A program made the position numbers and the translations under genes. 28,583 bases of DNA from Comamonadaceae bacterium (GTDB lineage: Bacteria > Pseudomonadota > Gammaproteobacteria > Burkholderiales > Burkholderiaceae): the NCBI GenBank assembly GCA_947374535.1, contig CANCCJ010000029.1, positions 1 to 28,583 of the forward strand. Reading direction: 5' to 3'. Shown here one piece after another: positions 1 to 9,057 of this stretch (its first letter is position 1; every line of letters begins with the position of its first letter). The notes beneath the pieces were generated by a model. It was not told the DNA's origin. It saw only the letters and a program-made list of their open reading frames with translations, and did not search any database.

Positions 1-665
1 ATCACGCCATAGCCCAACGCGGCGGCCATCGCAGCCACCACAAACATGGGCTGACGCAGGATGACGCCCAACGGGCGCCCCTCGTCATCATTGGCCTGAA
101 CCACTGGCGCAGGCGGGAAGTGAATGAACGCCATCACCGTCATCGACACGAGGGCCACCACGGCCAATGCCACATAAGCCCCGGCGAAAGGTGTGCCAAG
201 CAAGCCTTTGGTGTAAATCGCCAAATTAGGGCCAATGATCGCGCCAATCAAACCGCCGGCCATTACCAACGACACCGCCTTTTCGCGGTAGTCGGGCGTG
301 CACAGCTCAGCCGCCGCAAAGCGATACAACTGGCCGTTGGCGCTGTAGTAACCCGCTACCACGGTTGCCATGACCAACAACCAGAAGGATTGCGACAGCA
401 CGGCAAAGGCGCCCAAAGCTGCGGACAATAAAGCCACTAACAGTCCTAACTGAAACGAGCCCTTGCGCCCAAAACGCTGCTGCGATTTGGCCACCAAGCC
501 GGTGCTGAGTGCGCCACCCACCACATAGCCCATCACGGGCAAAGTGGCCATCCAAGCAACAGGCGCCAAGCTCAACCCCACCAAGCCATTGATGGCAATG
601 AAGGTGACGTTGTTGGTCAGGAACAAACCCTGCGCGATAGACAGCAAAACAAGATGACGGTTCAT
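1..665 (-). CDS. MFS transporter, N-terminal part (cut by window edge)
   Basis: The reading frame opens with ATG at 665 and runs off the left edge without a stop, giving about 221 residues, roughly the first half of a usual 12-helix major facilitator protein. The translation begins MNRHLVLLSIAQGLFLTNNV and has about six hydrophobic segments, with a basic loop (AKSQQRFGRKGS) between helices 2 and 3 at the usual MFS signature position. The start lies 6 bases after the stop of the prenyltransferase gene, with AGG a few bases upstream, so the two are probably co-transcribed. The substrate cannot be told. Family assignment is fairly sure. Confidence 0.8.
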   Translation of the reverse strand, partial: MNRHLVLLSIAQGLFLTNNVTFIAINGLVGLSLAPVAWMATLPVMGYVVGGALSTGLVAKSQQRFGRKGSFQLGLLVALLSAALGAFAVLSQSFWLLVMATVVAGYYSANGQLYRFAAAELCTPDYREKAVSLVMAGGLIGAIIGPNLAIYTKGLLGTPFAGAYVALAVVALVSMTVMAFIHFPPAPVVQANDDEGRPLGVILRQPMFVVAAMAAALGYGV

Positions 666-671
666 AGCGAC

Positions 672-1601
672 CTAGAAAATTAAAGTGAGCAATCCAGCCG
701 ACATCGCCAAACCATGCACAACAGCGGCAGCGATGGTCAGCACAATGGCAGGCGCCAGACGTGTAGGTTGGTTTGCATTTTTAAACAAAAGCACAAAAGC
801 CCAAACCGATAAGGGCATCGACACCAAACCCCACAACGCAGGCTCGGGGTGAATAAACAGCCACACACCTGCCACCAGCCACGCATGCGCAAGCAAGGCA
901 ACAAGCAAATACAGCCAAGCGACGCGGCGTGTACCCAAACGCACCACCAGCGTGCGCTTGCTCACTTGCGCATCTGCCACCGCATCTGGAAAACCATTAA
1001 TGACCAAGATGTTGCCCACCAACAGCGCAAAGCTCAGCGCCAGGGCTACAGGAATCACAAAGAACTGGCCACGTTGCACAAAGTCAGCGCCCACCACCAC
1101 CAACCCCCACGTCAACGCCACCGTGGCCTCGCCCAAACCACGCTTCATCAAAGCAAGCGGTGGCGCTGAGTAGCCCCATCCCAGCAACATGCCTGCCAAC
1201 CCCAACACCACCAAACCTCCGCCCGTCTTCACCGCCAGCAAAGCCCCGCAAGGAATCAGAAACACAAACAGAGCCTTAGCCAAGTCGTGCGTGTCTTGCA
1301 CGCTGACATGGCCGTTTTGAATCAGACGTGCACCACCGGTGAAGGGAAACAGGCCTTGCGTGTTGGCATCATCCGCGCCGTTGAGGGCATCGTGGTAATC
1401 GTTGATCACATTGGCGGCGGCGTGCATCAACACGGCCAACACCAAGGTGGCCAGCGCGGTCCACATGTTGGGGCCGTGCCCACATGCTGCAGCCACCACA
1501 GTGCCCAATACACACGCCACGGCCGTGATGACCAAAAAGCCAGGGCGTGTCATTTGCACCAGTGTGCGCCAAGGCAAAACAGTCGAGGATGGAGATGTCA
1601 T
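672..1601 (-). CDS. UbiA-family prenyltransferase (MenA-like)
   Basis: An integral membrane prenyltransferase of about 309 residues, joining an isoprenoid diphosphate to an aromatic acceptor. Both Asp-rich motifs are visible: NDYHDALNGAD in the first third, and INGFPDAVADAQVSKRTLVV after the middle, the second resembling the D..D....KRTL pattern of MenA (1,4-dihydroxy-2-naphthoate prenyltransferase). There are eight to nine hydrophobic helices. The ATG at 1601 is preferred; the frame extends to a TTG at 1619, and an ATG at 1553 just before TRPGFLVITA is another option. No clear ribosome site is seen, and a terminator hairpin ends about 16 bases upstream. Family assignment is firm; the acceptor is unknown. 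Confidence 0.8.
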   Translation of the reverse strand: MTSPSSTVLPWRTLVQMTRPGFLVITAVACVLGTVVAAACGHGPNMWTALATLVLAVLMHAAANVINDYHDALNGADDANTQGLFPFTGGARLIQNGHVSVQDTHDLAKALFVFLIPCGALLAVKTGGGLVVLGLAGMLLGWGYSAPPLALMKRGLGEATVALTWGLVVVGADFVQRGQFFVIPVALALSFALLVGNILVINGFPDAVADAQVSKRTLVVRLGTRRVAWLYLLVALLAHAWLVAGVWLFIHPEPALWGLVSMPLSVWAFVLLFKNANQPTRLAPAIVLTIAAAVVHGLAMSAGLLTLIF

Positions 1602-1616
1602 GAGCAATAGAAATGT

Positions 1617-1644
1617 CAAAAAGAAACAGGGCCATCAGGCCCTG
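1617..1644 (-). terminator. Intrinsic terminator after ccoG
   Basis: Read leftward, a perfect 7-bp stem (CAGGGCC / GGCCCTG) with loop TGAT is followed by TTTCTTTTTG. It lies 18 bases past the ccoG stop and only about 16 bases before the prenyltransferase ATG, so it either ends the blh-ccoG transcript or acts as a partial attenuator. Confidence 0.8.
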
Positions 1645-1662
1645 CTTCAACAGCCAACCGTT

Positions 1663-3105
1663 TTAACGCGGCACCAAGAAGACGGAATTCTCGTGAATCA
1701 CATCGCTGCCAGAGGTGTCTTTGATGTCAAAGTTTATTTTGTGTGAGCCTGCATCAGCCGAACCATAAGGAATGCTCACACTCAACACCACCCAATGGGC
1801 TTGGCCTGCAGCCACCTTCACTTGTGCGTCGGTGATGATGGCAATGTCTTTCATGCCGGCCACTGACACTTGGTAAGTCTTATCGACCTCGGAAGCGTTC
1901 ATCACTTGCAAGCGGTAGATGTTTTCAATTTCACCGTTTTCAGTGATGCGCGCCAAGGTCGCACGGTCACGCACCACGTCCACCTTGAATGGTGTACGCA
2001 TGGCCAAAGACACGCCCACAGCAATGATGAGCGCCATCAAGATAGACGTGTAAATCAACACGCGAGGACGCAGCACACGCATCAGCGTTTGCTTTGTGGT
2101 CCATTTGTTCTCCATGGCGTTTTGCGTGGTGTAACGCACCAAGCCTTTGGCATAGCCCATCTTGTCCATTACCGTGTCGCACACGTCAGCACAAGCACCA
2201 CAGCCAATGCATTCGTACTGCAAGCCGTTGCGAATATCAATACCAGTAGGGCACACCTGAACGCACAAGGTGCAATCCACACACGCGCCCAGGTTGGCTT
2301 GTGCCAAGTCTGTCTTTTTAGAACGTGCACCGCGTGGCTCACCGCGCTCTACGTCATACGTCACGATGAGAGTGTCGTGGTCAAACATGGCGCTTTGGAA
2401 ACGTGCATACGGACACATGTACTTGCACACTTGTTCGCGCATGAAGCCTACATTGCCGTAGGTAGCAAATGCGTAAAAGAACACCCAGAAGGCTTGCCAA
2501 GGGCCAAAGCTCCAAGCAATCGCCGTTGCCAACAATTCTTGAATGGGCGTGAAGTAACCGACAAAGGTAAAGCCTGTCCACAAAGACAACACAATCCAAG
2601 CTGTGTGTTTGTAGACCTTCTTGCTCAGTTTTTTCACAGAAAATTCTGCGTCATCCAAACGCATACGCGCTGAGCGGTCACCTTCAATTTTTCGTTCTAT
2701 CCACAAGAATATTTCGCTGTACACCGTTTGCGGACATGCATAGCCGCACCATAGACGACCAGCCACCGCGGTGAACAAGAACAGCGACAACGCTGAGATA
2801 ACCAACAAGCCCGTTAAATAAATGAAGTCTTGCGGGTACAACACCAAGCCAAAGATATAAAAGCGGCGAGCTTCTAAATCAAACAACACCGCTTGGCGTG
2901 TGCCCCACTCCATCCATGGCAAACCATAAAACACAATTTGCGTGATGGCCACCGTGATCCAACGCCAGTAGGCAAAGATGCCTTCGACCGAGCGTGGGTA
3001 GATTTTTTTAGCCGCCGCATAGAGCGACACCATTTCTTCGCTGTCGTCCGCTGGCACAGCTTGAATGGGGATGACTTTTTTGGGTTCGTGGTTGTCGGTG
3101 GTCAT
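1663..3105 (-). CDS. ccoG: Cytochrome c oxidase accessory protein CcoG (FixG/RdxA)
   Basis: A 480-residue membrane iron-sulfur protein of the CcoG/FixG/RdxA family, which helps assemble cbb3-type oxidase and is reported to reduce Cu(II). Visible are an N-terminal cytoplasmic stretch, membrane helices near residues 45-65 and 90-115, the motif CGYACPQTVYSE, further helices, then two ferredoxin-like Cys clusters (CVDCTLCVQVCP and CIGCGACADVCD), a late membrane helix and a periplasmic immunoglobulin-like C-terminal domain ending FLVPR. The length is normal. The usual neighbours ccoNOQP and ccoIS are not in the window. The gene instead follows the persulfide dioxygenase gene by 16 bases, which suggests a link between sulfide exposure and oxidase repair. 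Confidence 0.95.
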   Translation of the reverse strand: MTTDNHEPKKVIPIQAVPADDSEEMVSLYAAAKKIYPRSVEGIFAYWRWITVAITQIVFYGLPWMEWGTRQAVLFDLEARRFYIFGLVLYPQDFIYLTGLLVISALSLFLFTAVAGRLWCGYACPQTVYSEIFLWIERKIEGDRSARMRLDDAEFSVKKLSKKVYKHTAWIVLSLWTGFTFVGYFTPIQELLATAIAWSFGPWQAFWVFFYAFATYGNVGFMREQVCKYMCPYARFQSAMFDHDTLIVTYDVERGEPRGARSKKTDLAQANLGACVDCTLCVQVCPTGIDIRNGLQYECIGCGACADVCDTVMDKMGYAKGLVRYTTQNAMENKWTTKQTLMRVLRPRVLIYTSILMALIIAVGVSLAMRTPFKVDVVRDRATLARITENGEIENIYRLQVMNASEVDKTYQVSVAGMKDIAIITDAQVKVAAGQAHWVVLSVSIPYGSADAGSHKINFDIKDTSGSDVIHENSVFLVPR

Positions 3106-3121
3106 GGCGTATTACAAAAAA

Positions 3122-3997
3122 TCAAAGGGTGTTCAAAGGAATCTTCAGATAGCGCGTGCCGTTAGCTTCAGCGGGTGGGAGCTCACCTGCACGGATGTTC
3201 ACTTGAACAGAGGGCAAGATCAACACAGGCATTTCTAGCGTTGCATCACGTTGGGTGCGCATAGCCACAAAATCAGTCTCGGTCACGCCATCGTGCACAT
3301 GGATGTTCTTAGCGCGCTGCTCTGCCACGGTGGATTCAAAAGCCACGGGCCTGTCGTTCGGCGGATAGTCATGACACATGAACAAGCGTGTGTCATGGGG
3401 CAAGCTCAAGAGTTTTTGAACAGAAGCAAAAAGACTCTTGGCGCTTCCACCTGGAAAGTCACAACGCGCAGTGCCCACATCGGGCATGAACAAGGTGTCA
3501 CCCACAAACACCGCATCACCGAATTGGTAAGCCACGCACGCAGGTGTGTGCCCCGGCACATCCAAGATTTCACCCGCTGCATCATCCAAAACAATGTGCT
3601 GCCCTACAGCTAGCAACACATCAAACTGCGAACCATCTGTTTTGAATTCAGGCTCTAGGTTGAACACCTGCTTGAACACTTGCTGCACAGCGCCAATCTG
3701 CGCGCCAATGCCAATTTGACCGCCTAACACTTGTTTCAAATAGGGTGCAGCGGTGAGGTGGTCTGCATGGGCATGAGTTTCGAGAATCCACTTCACTTGC
3801 AAGTTGTGCTCGCGCACAAAGTGAACCACCTTGTCAGCTGTGCCATGGCTGGTTCGACCCGACTTAGCGTCGTAGTCCAGTACTGAATCGATGATGGCAC
3901 AAGCCCCGCCCTCACGTTGGTACACCACATACGTCACTGTCCATGTGGCTGGATCAAAGATGCCATGCACCATGGGTTTGAAAGTGGTTTTTGTCAT
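3122..3997 (-). CDS. blh: Persulfide dioxygenase-like metallo-beta-lactamase-fold protein (Blh type)
   Basis: A soluble 291-residue MBL-fold enzyme of the ETHE1/Blh group, which oxidises glutathione persulfide to sulfite. Metal ligands can be read: THAHADH at residues 74-80, His150 in GHTP, Asp167 in GDTLF and His209 in CHDYP. The spacing fits ETHE1-like proteins rather than glyoxalase II. It is divergent from the bigR homologue across a 72-base AT-rich region, the same pairing as in the bigR/blh loci of Xylella and Agrobacterium. The assignment as a persulfide dioxygenase rests on family and context. A general MBL hydrolase is the alternative. Confidence 0.88.
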   Translation of the reverse strand: MTKTTFKPMVHGIFDPATWTVTYVVYQREGGACAIIDSVLDYDAKSGRTSHGTADKVVHFVREHNLQVKWILETHAHADHLTAAPYLKQVLGGQIGIGAQIGAVQQVFKQVFNLEPEFKTDGSQFDVLLAVGQHIVLDDAAGEILDVPGHTPACVAYQFGDAVFVGDTLFMPDVGTARCDFPGGSAKSLFASVQKLLSLPHDTRLFMCHDYPPNDRPVAFESTVAEQRAKNIHVHDGVTETDFVAMRTQRDATLEMPVLILPSVQVNIRAGELPPAEANGTRYLKIPLNTL

Positions 3998-4028
3998 TTT
4001 TTCAATCTATGAAATAACTATCTATTTT

Positions 4029-4045
4029 TTAATATACTATATAAA
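4029..4045. promoter_or_regulatory. Candidate BigR operator
   Basis: An AT-rich inverted repeat (ATATA, one central C, TATAT, at 4032-4042, with further matching bases at the edges) sits in the 72-base divergent region between blh and bigR. BigR-type repressors are known to bind AT-rich palindromes that cover the promoters of their own operon. Placement and symmetry support this; binding is inferred. Confidence 0.55.
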
Positions 4046-4069
4046 TCGTATCCATGCTTAAGAATAGCC

Positions 4070-4381
4070 ATGAAAAACAAAAACATCGACCTTGCTGATA
4101 TGCACAAAGCCGCCGATCAAGCCTGCCGCTTGATGAAGGTGCTGGCCAACTCCGACCGCCTCATGCTCTTGTGCGAGCTGGCTCAGGGTGAGAAATGCGT
4201 GAGCGAACTAGAAGAAATACTGGGCATCGTGCAACCTACGCTGTCACAGCAACTGACTGTGTTGCGCAACGAAGATCTGGTGACCACGCGTCGCGAAGGT
4301 AAAAACATTTATTACCAAATCAGCAGCCCCGAAGCTTTGGCGGTCATGCAGGTTTTGTACAAAACTTATTGCAACGGTTAA
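4070..4381 (+). CDS. bigR: ArsR-family persulfide-sensing repressor (BigR/SqrR type)
   Basis: A 103-residue winged-helix repressor. The recognition region reads QPTLSQQLTVLR followed by the wing VTTRREGKNIYYQI, closely matching BigR and SqrR. Two cysteines, Cys35 (LLCELAQGEKC) and Cys101 (YKTYC), are 66 residues apart, the same spacing as the sensing pair Cys41/Cys107 of SqrR, which forms an intramolecular persulfide or tetrasulfide link and releases DNA. An extra Cys43 and Cys19 are present. It heads an operon with pmpA, 10 bases downstream, and probably controls both that operon and the divergent blh. It lacks the metal-binding ELCVCDL box of arsenic sensors. Confidence 0.9.
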   Translation: MKNKNIDLADMHKAADQACRLMKVLANSDRLMLLCELAQGEKCVSELEEILGIVQPTLSQQLTVLRNEDLVTTRREGKNIYYQISSPEALAVMQVLYKTYCNG

Positions 4382-4391
4382 GGAGGCAAGC

Positions 4392-4829
4392 ATGAACATT
4401 GATTGGACTCACTTCACGCCTTGGGCATCTTTGAGCGGCGGCGTGCTATTAGGCGTCGCTTCTGCCCTGTTCATTTTGTTGAATGGCCGCATCTTGGGCA
4501 TCAGTGGCATCGTGGGTGGTTTGCTGCCTGCCAAGACGGGTGACACGTCGTGGCGCATCACTTTCTTGCTGGGCCTGTTTGTGTCGCCGCTTGTGATGAG
4601 GGCATTGGTGCCAGCCGAGTTTTTGCACGCTCCTCGCATTGACGCCAACATGATCATGGTTGTTGTGGCGGGCCTCATGGTGGGGTTGGGCACACGGTAT
4701 GGCTCAGGCTGCACCAGTGGTCATGGTGTGTGCGGCTTGTCTCGCTTATCACCCCGCTCGATGGCTGCCACGGGCTTGTTCATGGCAGCTGGATTTGCCA
4801 CTGTGTATGTGCTCAAGCACATCCTTTAA
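4392..4829 (+). CDS. pmpA: YeeE/YedE-family sulfur transport protein PmpA
   Basis: A 145-residue inner-membrane protein with about four hydrophobic segments and the family signature GSGCTSGHGVCGLSR at about residues 103-117, whose cysteines are thought to relay sulfur through the membrane as in the thiosulfate transporter YeeE. It is half the size of YeeE and would work with the next gene product, which supplies the other half. A strong ribosome site (TAAGGAGG) precedes the ATG. The BigR operon of other proteobacteria carries the same pair. Thiosulfate or another sulfane sulfur species is the likely substrate. Confidence 0.9.
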   Translation: MNIDWTHFTPWASLSGGVLLGVASALFILLNGRILGISGIVGGLLPAKTGDTSWRITFLLGLFVSPLVMRALVPAEFLHAPRIDANMIMVVVAGLMVGLGTRYGSGCTSGHGVCGLSRLSPRSMAATGLFMAAGFATVYVLKHIL

Positions 4830-4838
4830 GGAGCCATC

Positions 4839-5282
4839 ATGCAACGCATCAGTGAATTCGTCGTCGGTTTGTTGTTTGGTTTGGGCTTGATGCTCTCGGG
4901 CATGACCGACCCAAGCAAGGTGGTTGGGTTTCTTGATCTTTTTGGTGAGTGGGACCCCTCCTTGGGATTTGTCATGGGTGGTGCGATTGCTGTGGGATTT
5001 TTTGCATTTGCATTAGCCAAGAAACGCACCACCAACTTTTTGGGTGGCGCCTTGCATCTGCCGAAGTCAAACCACATAGACCGACGCTTGGTGATCGGTA
5101 GCTTAGTTTTTGGCGCAGGCTGGGGGTTAGCTGGTTTCTGTCCAGGCCCTGCGCTCGTCAGCATGGCGGCGGGTCAAGACAAAGCCCTTGTGTTTGTATT
5201 GGCTATGATTTTTGGGATGATTGCGTATGAAGTAGCACAAAGCTTCGTTCATTCACCCAAACAACACAAAGCAACACAATGA
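4839..5282 (+). CDS. pmpB: YeeE/YedE-like sulfur transport protein PmpB (DUF6691)
   Basis: A 147-residue inner-membrane protein, partner of PmpA. It carries the twin half-motifs LSGMTDPSKVVGFLDLFG near residues 19-36 and GWGLAGFCPGPALV in the second half, typical of this family, with one cysteine in the pore-like GFCPGP motif. AAGGAG lies just before the start, 9 bases after pmpA. The stop overlaps the ATG of the next gene by 4 bases, so translation is probably coupled. Confidence 0.9.
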   Translation: MQRISEFVVGLLFGLGLMLSGMTDPSKVVGFLDLFGEWDPSLGFVMGGAIAVGFFAFALAKKRTTNFLGGALHLPKSNHIDRRLVIGSLVFGAGWGLAGFCPGPALVSMAAGQDKALVFVLAMIFGMIAYEVAQSFVHSPKQHKATQ

Positions 5283-6181
5283 ACCACAACCACATCGCCG
5301 ACACACACGCACTGCTCAACAGCACCGACGCTTCACACACACCCACACGTCGCTTGGCTTTGCAAACCGCGTTAGGGCTGGGCTATGCCGCTGCAGCTGC
5401 TCCGCTGATGGCGCAAACCGCCATTCAAACCTCTGCCGAAGGTTTGATCAGCGGTCGCATTGAAATTGATGTGAATGGATTCAAAGTTCCCGCCTTCCGA
5501 TCTGCGCCTGCTGGCAAAACCAACTTGCCCGTGGTCTTGGTGATTTCTGAAATTTTTGGTGTGCATGAATACATTGCCGACGTCACACGCCGCTTGGCGA
5601 AAGAAGGCTACTTGGCCATCGCGCCCGAACTGTTTGTGCGTCAAGGTGACCCCAAGGCATACAACGAACTGGCGAAGCTCATGACTGAGTTAATTGCCAA
5701 AGTGCCAGACGCCCAAGTGATGGCTGACTTAGATGCCACCGTCAAATGGGCTGCGCAAAACGGTGGTAACGCCAACAAAGTGGCCATCACTGGCTTTTGC
5801 TGGGGCGGTCGCATCACGTGGCTCTATGCCGAGCACAACCCGAAGGTCAAAGCTGGTGTGGCTTGGTACGGTCGCATGGAAGGCCAAACCAATACCAACA
5901 ACCCCAAACACCCCATCGAGTTGGCCGCGTCATTGAAAGCGCCAGTGTTGGGCTTGTATGGCGGTGCCGACACAGGCATTCCCGTCACATCCATCAACAA
6001 CATGAAAGAAGCCTTGGCGCAAGCTGCCGTCAAAGGCAACAAAGCGGCCAAGGCCTCAGAGTTTGTGTTGTACCCAGATGCACCGCACGCCTTCCACGCA
6101 GACTACCGCCCCAGCTACCGCGCTGCCCCTGCGGCGGATGGTTGGAACCGTGCCATCGCTTGGCTCAAGCAATACGTCTAA
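5279..6181 (+). CDS. Dienelactone hydrolase-family protein with export signal
   Basis: A 300-residue alpha/beta hydrolase. The triad can be read: Cys174 in GFCWGG, Asp231 in GGAD and His270 in PHAF, with Glu91 in SEIFG, as in carboxymethylenebutenolidase. The N-terminus holds TRR followed by a long Ala/Leu stretch ending APLMAQT near residue 46, which looks like a Tat or Sec signal, so the protein is probably periplasmic. ATG at 5279 overlaps the pmpB stop (ATGA). Its role in a sulfur operon is not known; an exported DLH acting on a sulfur-containing ester or thioester is possible but not shown. Confidence 0.85.
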   Translation: MNHNHIADTHALLNSTDASHTPTRRLALQTALGLGYAAAAAPLMAQTAIQTSAEGLISGRIEIDVNGFKVPAFRSAPAGKTNLPVVLVISEIFGVHEYIADVTRRLAKEGYLAIAPELFVRQGDPKAYNELAKLMTELIAKVPDAQVMADLDATVKWAAQNGGNANKVAITGFCWGGRITWLYAEHNPKVKAGVAWYGRMEGQTNTNNPKHPIELAASLKAPVLGLYGGADTGIPVTSINNMKEALAQAAVKGNKAAKASEFVLYPDAPHAFHADYRPSYRAAPAADGWNRAIAWLKQYV

Positions 6182-6191
6182 AAGAAAACGT

Positions 6192-7286
6192 TTAGGCCAC
6201 AAACACCCGCGCTTTGCGCGGTGTGAGCACCAAGGTCTCACCCTCTGTAAATCCCTGCTCGTAGAACTGCGATGCAGGGATTTGCGCTTCAATGATCTGC
6301 TGATCTGATGGGCCATCGCCCTCAGCAGCCACCAGCTCTAAGCGGGCAATCGGTCCGACCACGATGGCGCGCGTGAGTTGCGCCACGATGCCACCTTCGT
6401 CGTCTCTGCCTGAGGTGTACCGACGCACATCCAAATCGTGTGGACGCACATAGGCAAAGGCTTTGGCATCTTGTGCGGCGTGGTGCTCGGGGCTGGCCAG
6501 GCGCACAGTTTGATCTTCCACACCAATGTGCATTTCGCCTTCGTGGGCACGACCATGAAACAAGTTCACATCGCCTAAGAAGCCATACACAAACGGGCTG
6601 GCTGGGTGTTCCCACACTTCTTGCGGGCTGCCCACCTGCTCGACATTGCCTTTGTTCATCACCACCACACGGTCAGCCACTTCGAGGGCTTCTTCTTGGT
6701 CGTGCGTCACAAAAATGGTGGTCACGTTCAAGTCGTCGTGCAAGCGGCGTAACCAGCGGCGCAGCTCTTTGCGCACCTTGGCGTCCAAGGCACCGAAGGG
6801 CTCGTCCAACAACAACACTTTGGGCTCGACAGCCAAAGCGCGAGCCAAGGCAATGCGTTGGCGTTGGCCACCTGAGAGCTGTGATGGATAGCGGTCGGCC
6901 AACCAATCGAGTTGCACGAGGCTCAGCAAGTCGTGCACCTTCTTTTTGATTTGTTCTTCGCTGGGGCGCTCGTTGCGTGGCTTCACACGCAAGCCAAAAG
7001 CCACGTTTTCAAACACAGTCATGTGGCGGAACAAAGCGTAGTGTTGGAACACAAAACCCACTTGACGCTCGCGCACATGCACATGGGTGGTGTCTTCACC
7101 GCTGAACAAAATCGTGCCAGCGTCGGCAGTTTCTAAACCCGCGATGATGCGCAGCAAAGTCGTTTTGCCGCAGCCCGATGGGCCTAACAAAGCAATCAAC
7201 TCGCCAGAGTGAATGTCGAGGCTCACATCGCCCAGCGCTTGGAAGTCGCCAAACTGTTTGTGGATGTTTCTGATTTCGATGCTCAT
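6192..7286 (-). CDS. cysA: Sulfate/thiosulfate ABC transporter ATPase CysA
   Basis: A 364-residue ATPase that powers sulfate/thiosulfate import with CysTW. It shows Walker [10 protein letters not shown] at residues 35-43, signature [15 protein letters not shown] from 137, Walker B VLLLDEP around 157-163, the switch His in FVTHDQEEA, and a C-terminal TOBE-like regulatory domain of about 120 residues ending in VFVA. It is the last gene of its operon, 17 bases after cysW, and converges with the dienelactone hydrolase gene with only 10 bases between stops. Confidence 0.96.
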   Translation of the reverse strand: MSIEIRNIHKQFGDFQALGDVSLDIHSGELIALLGPSGCGKTTLLRIIAGLETADAGTILFSGEDTTHVHVRERQVGFVFQHYALFRHMTVFENVAFGLRVKPRNERPSEEQIKKKVHDLLSLVQLDWLADRYPSQLSGGQRQRIALARALAVEPKVLLLDEPFGALDAKVRKELRRWLRRLHDDLNVTTIFVTHDQEEALEVADRVVVMNKGNVEQVGSPQEVWEHPASPFVYGFLGDVNLFHGRAHEGEMHIGVEDQTVRLASPEHHAAQDAKAFAYVRPHDLDVRRYTSGRDDEGGIVAQLTRAIVVGPIARLELVAAEGDGPSDQQIIEAQIPASQFYEQGFTEGETLVLTPRKARVFVA

Positions 7287-7303
7287 GATTCTTTTACTCG
7301 TAT

Positions 7304-8200
7304 TTATGCGTGTGGTCGTTCTGGCGGTAGATCAGCCGTAGCATTGATCTCACGCGCATGACGCCATTCCACAAAAGACTTCAACACCAAGGTCACCAAA
7401 GCCAACAAGGCCAAGAGTGAAGCGACCGCAAATGCCGCCACCGATTGGTATTCGTTGTACAAAATTTCCACATGCAACGGCATGGTGTTGGTTTGCCCGC
7501 GGATATGCCCCGACACCACCGACACCGCGCCAAACTCGCCCATCGCACGGGCGTTACACAAGATGACGCCGTAAATCAAACCCCACTTGATGTTGGGCAG
7601 CGTGACATACCAAAAGGTTTGCCAGCCTGTGGCGCCCAACACAATGGCAGCTTGCTCTTCGTCATTGCCCTGCGCTTGCATGAGTGGAATCAACTCACGT
7701 GCGATGAACGGGAACGTGACAAACACTGTGGCCAACACAATGCCGGGTACAGCAAAGATGATTTTGATGTCGTGCGCTTGCAGCCAAGGACCAAACCAAC
7801 CTTGCGCACCAAACATCAATACATAAATCAAACCAGCCACCACGGGTGACACCGAGAACGGCAAGTCCACCAAGGTGGTCAAAAACGCTTTGCCTGTGAA
7901 CTCGTACTTGGCAATGGCCCATGCGGCGGCAATGCCAAACACCAAGTTCAACGGCACGGCAATGAGCGCTGTGATGAAAGTCAAACGAATGGCAGACCAA
8001 GCATCAGGCTCTTGCAACGCCACCCAATACGCTTCAAACCCTTTGCGCAAGGCTTCGGTGAACACCGCAGCCAACGGCAAGACCAAGAAGAAAAACATAA
8101 ACGTCAGCGCCACGCCAATCAGGCTGTAACGCACCCATGCGGGTTCAGTCGTGCCGGCTTGAGCCCTACGCGCGGAAGGATTGATTGCGGCGGTACTCAT
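7304..8200 (-). CDS. cysW: Sulfate ABC transporter permease CysW
   Basis: A permease of about 298 residues with six membrane helices and the EAA loop ([24 protein letters not shown]) that contacts CysA. ATG at 8200 is chosen over a TTG 30 bases upstream because it has AGGAG at a good distance and forms an ATGA overlap with the cysT stop. It pairs with CysT to form the channel of the sulfate/thiosulfate importer. CysW identity fits both sequence and operon order. Confidence 0.95.
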   Translation of the reverse strand: MSTAAINPSARRAQAGTTEPAWVRYSLIGVALTFMFFFLVLPLAAVFTEALRKGFEAYWVALQEPDAWSAIRLTFITALIAVPLNLVFGIAAAWAIAKYEFTGKAFLTTLVDLPFSVSPVVAGLIYVLMFGAQGWFGPWLQAHDIKIIFAVPGIVLATVFVTFPFIARELIPLMQAQGNDEEQAAIVLGATGWQTFWYVTLPNIKWGLIYGVILCNARAMGEFGAVSVVSGHIRGQTNTMPLHVEILYNEYQSVAAFAVASLLALLALVTLVLKSFVEWRHAREINATADLPPERPHA

Positions 8201-9051
8201 GCTGGGGCTCCTGTGTGGCGACGCTGCCAAGCTTGCAGGGCATTGATGACCAACAACAAAATAAACGAAATGACCAACATCACCACAGCTACCGCGGTAG
8301 CACCGGCGTAGTCATATTGTTCAAGCTTGCCAATGATGATGAGCGGTGTGATTTCAGACACCATGGGCATGTTGCCCGCAATGAAAATAACCGAGCCATA
8401 TTCACCAATCGCACGTGCAAACGCCATGGCAAAACCCGTCAGCAAGGCAGGTGCAATGCTTGGAAAAATGACTCGCGTGAAAGTTTGCCAACGTGTCGCG
8501 CCCAAACACGTGGCCGCTTCCTCAAGTTCTTTCTCTGCATCTTCCAGCACTGGCTGCACCGTGCGCACGACAAAGGGCAAACCAATGAAGATGAGTGCAA
8601 TCACCACACCATTCGGGGTGAAAGCGAGTTGAATCCCCAAAGGCTCTAGGTACTGCCCCACCCAACCATTCCCCGCCAACAAGGCTGTCAGCGAAATACC
8701 AGCCACCGCAGTCGGCAGTGCAAATGGCAAGTCCACCAATGCATCAACCACCTTCTTGCCAAAGAAGTTGTAACGCACCAGCACCCATGCCACGAGCAGA
8801 CCAAACACCACGTTCACTAAGGCGGCAATGAGGGATGCACCAAACGTGAGTCGATAAGACGCCATCACACGCGGGCCTGTGACGGCCTCGACAAATTGGT
8901 CCCACGTGAGCGTGAAAGTTTTGAACACCAAAGCAGAGAGCGGAATCAACACAATCAAGCTCAGGTACGTGAGCGTGAAACCTAGCGTGATATTAAAGCC
9001 GGGAAGAACACGCGCCGCCTTATGACGGCGCGCCAGAGAAAACAATGCCAT
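8197..9051 (-). CDS. cysT: Sulfate ABC transporter permease CysT (CysU)
   Basis: A 284-residue permease with six hydrophobic helices and the EAA motif [21 protein letters not shown]. The segment [19 protein letters not shown] is typical of CysT. It starts 6 bases after the sulfate-binding protein gene and overlaps cysW by 4 bases. It forms the channel with CysW. Confidence 0.95.
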   Translation of the reverse strand: MALFSLARRHKAARVLPGFNITLGFTLTYLSLIVLIPLSALVFKTFTLTWDQFVEAVTGPRVMASYRLTFGASLIAALVNVVFGLLVAWVLVRYNFFGKKVVDALVDLPFALPTAVAGISLTALLAGNGWVGQYLEPLGIQLAFTPNGVVIALIFIGLPFVVRTVQPVLEDAEKELEEAATCLGATRWQTFTRVIFPSIAPALLTGFAMAFARAIGEYGSVIFIAGNMPMVSEITPLIIIGKLEQYDYAGATAVAVVMLVISFILLLVINALQAWQRRHTGAPA

Positions 9052-9057
9052 GAAAAA

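Noticed and set aside
1870..2673. A 267-codon plus-strand frame
   Set aside because: It is antisense to ccoG, whose Fe-S motifs are intact; His/Thr-rich translation and no family signs.
6205..6230. GC-rich hairpin near the end of cysA
   Set aside because: It lies within the coding sequence (PRKARVF region) and lacks a good T-run directly after the stem.
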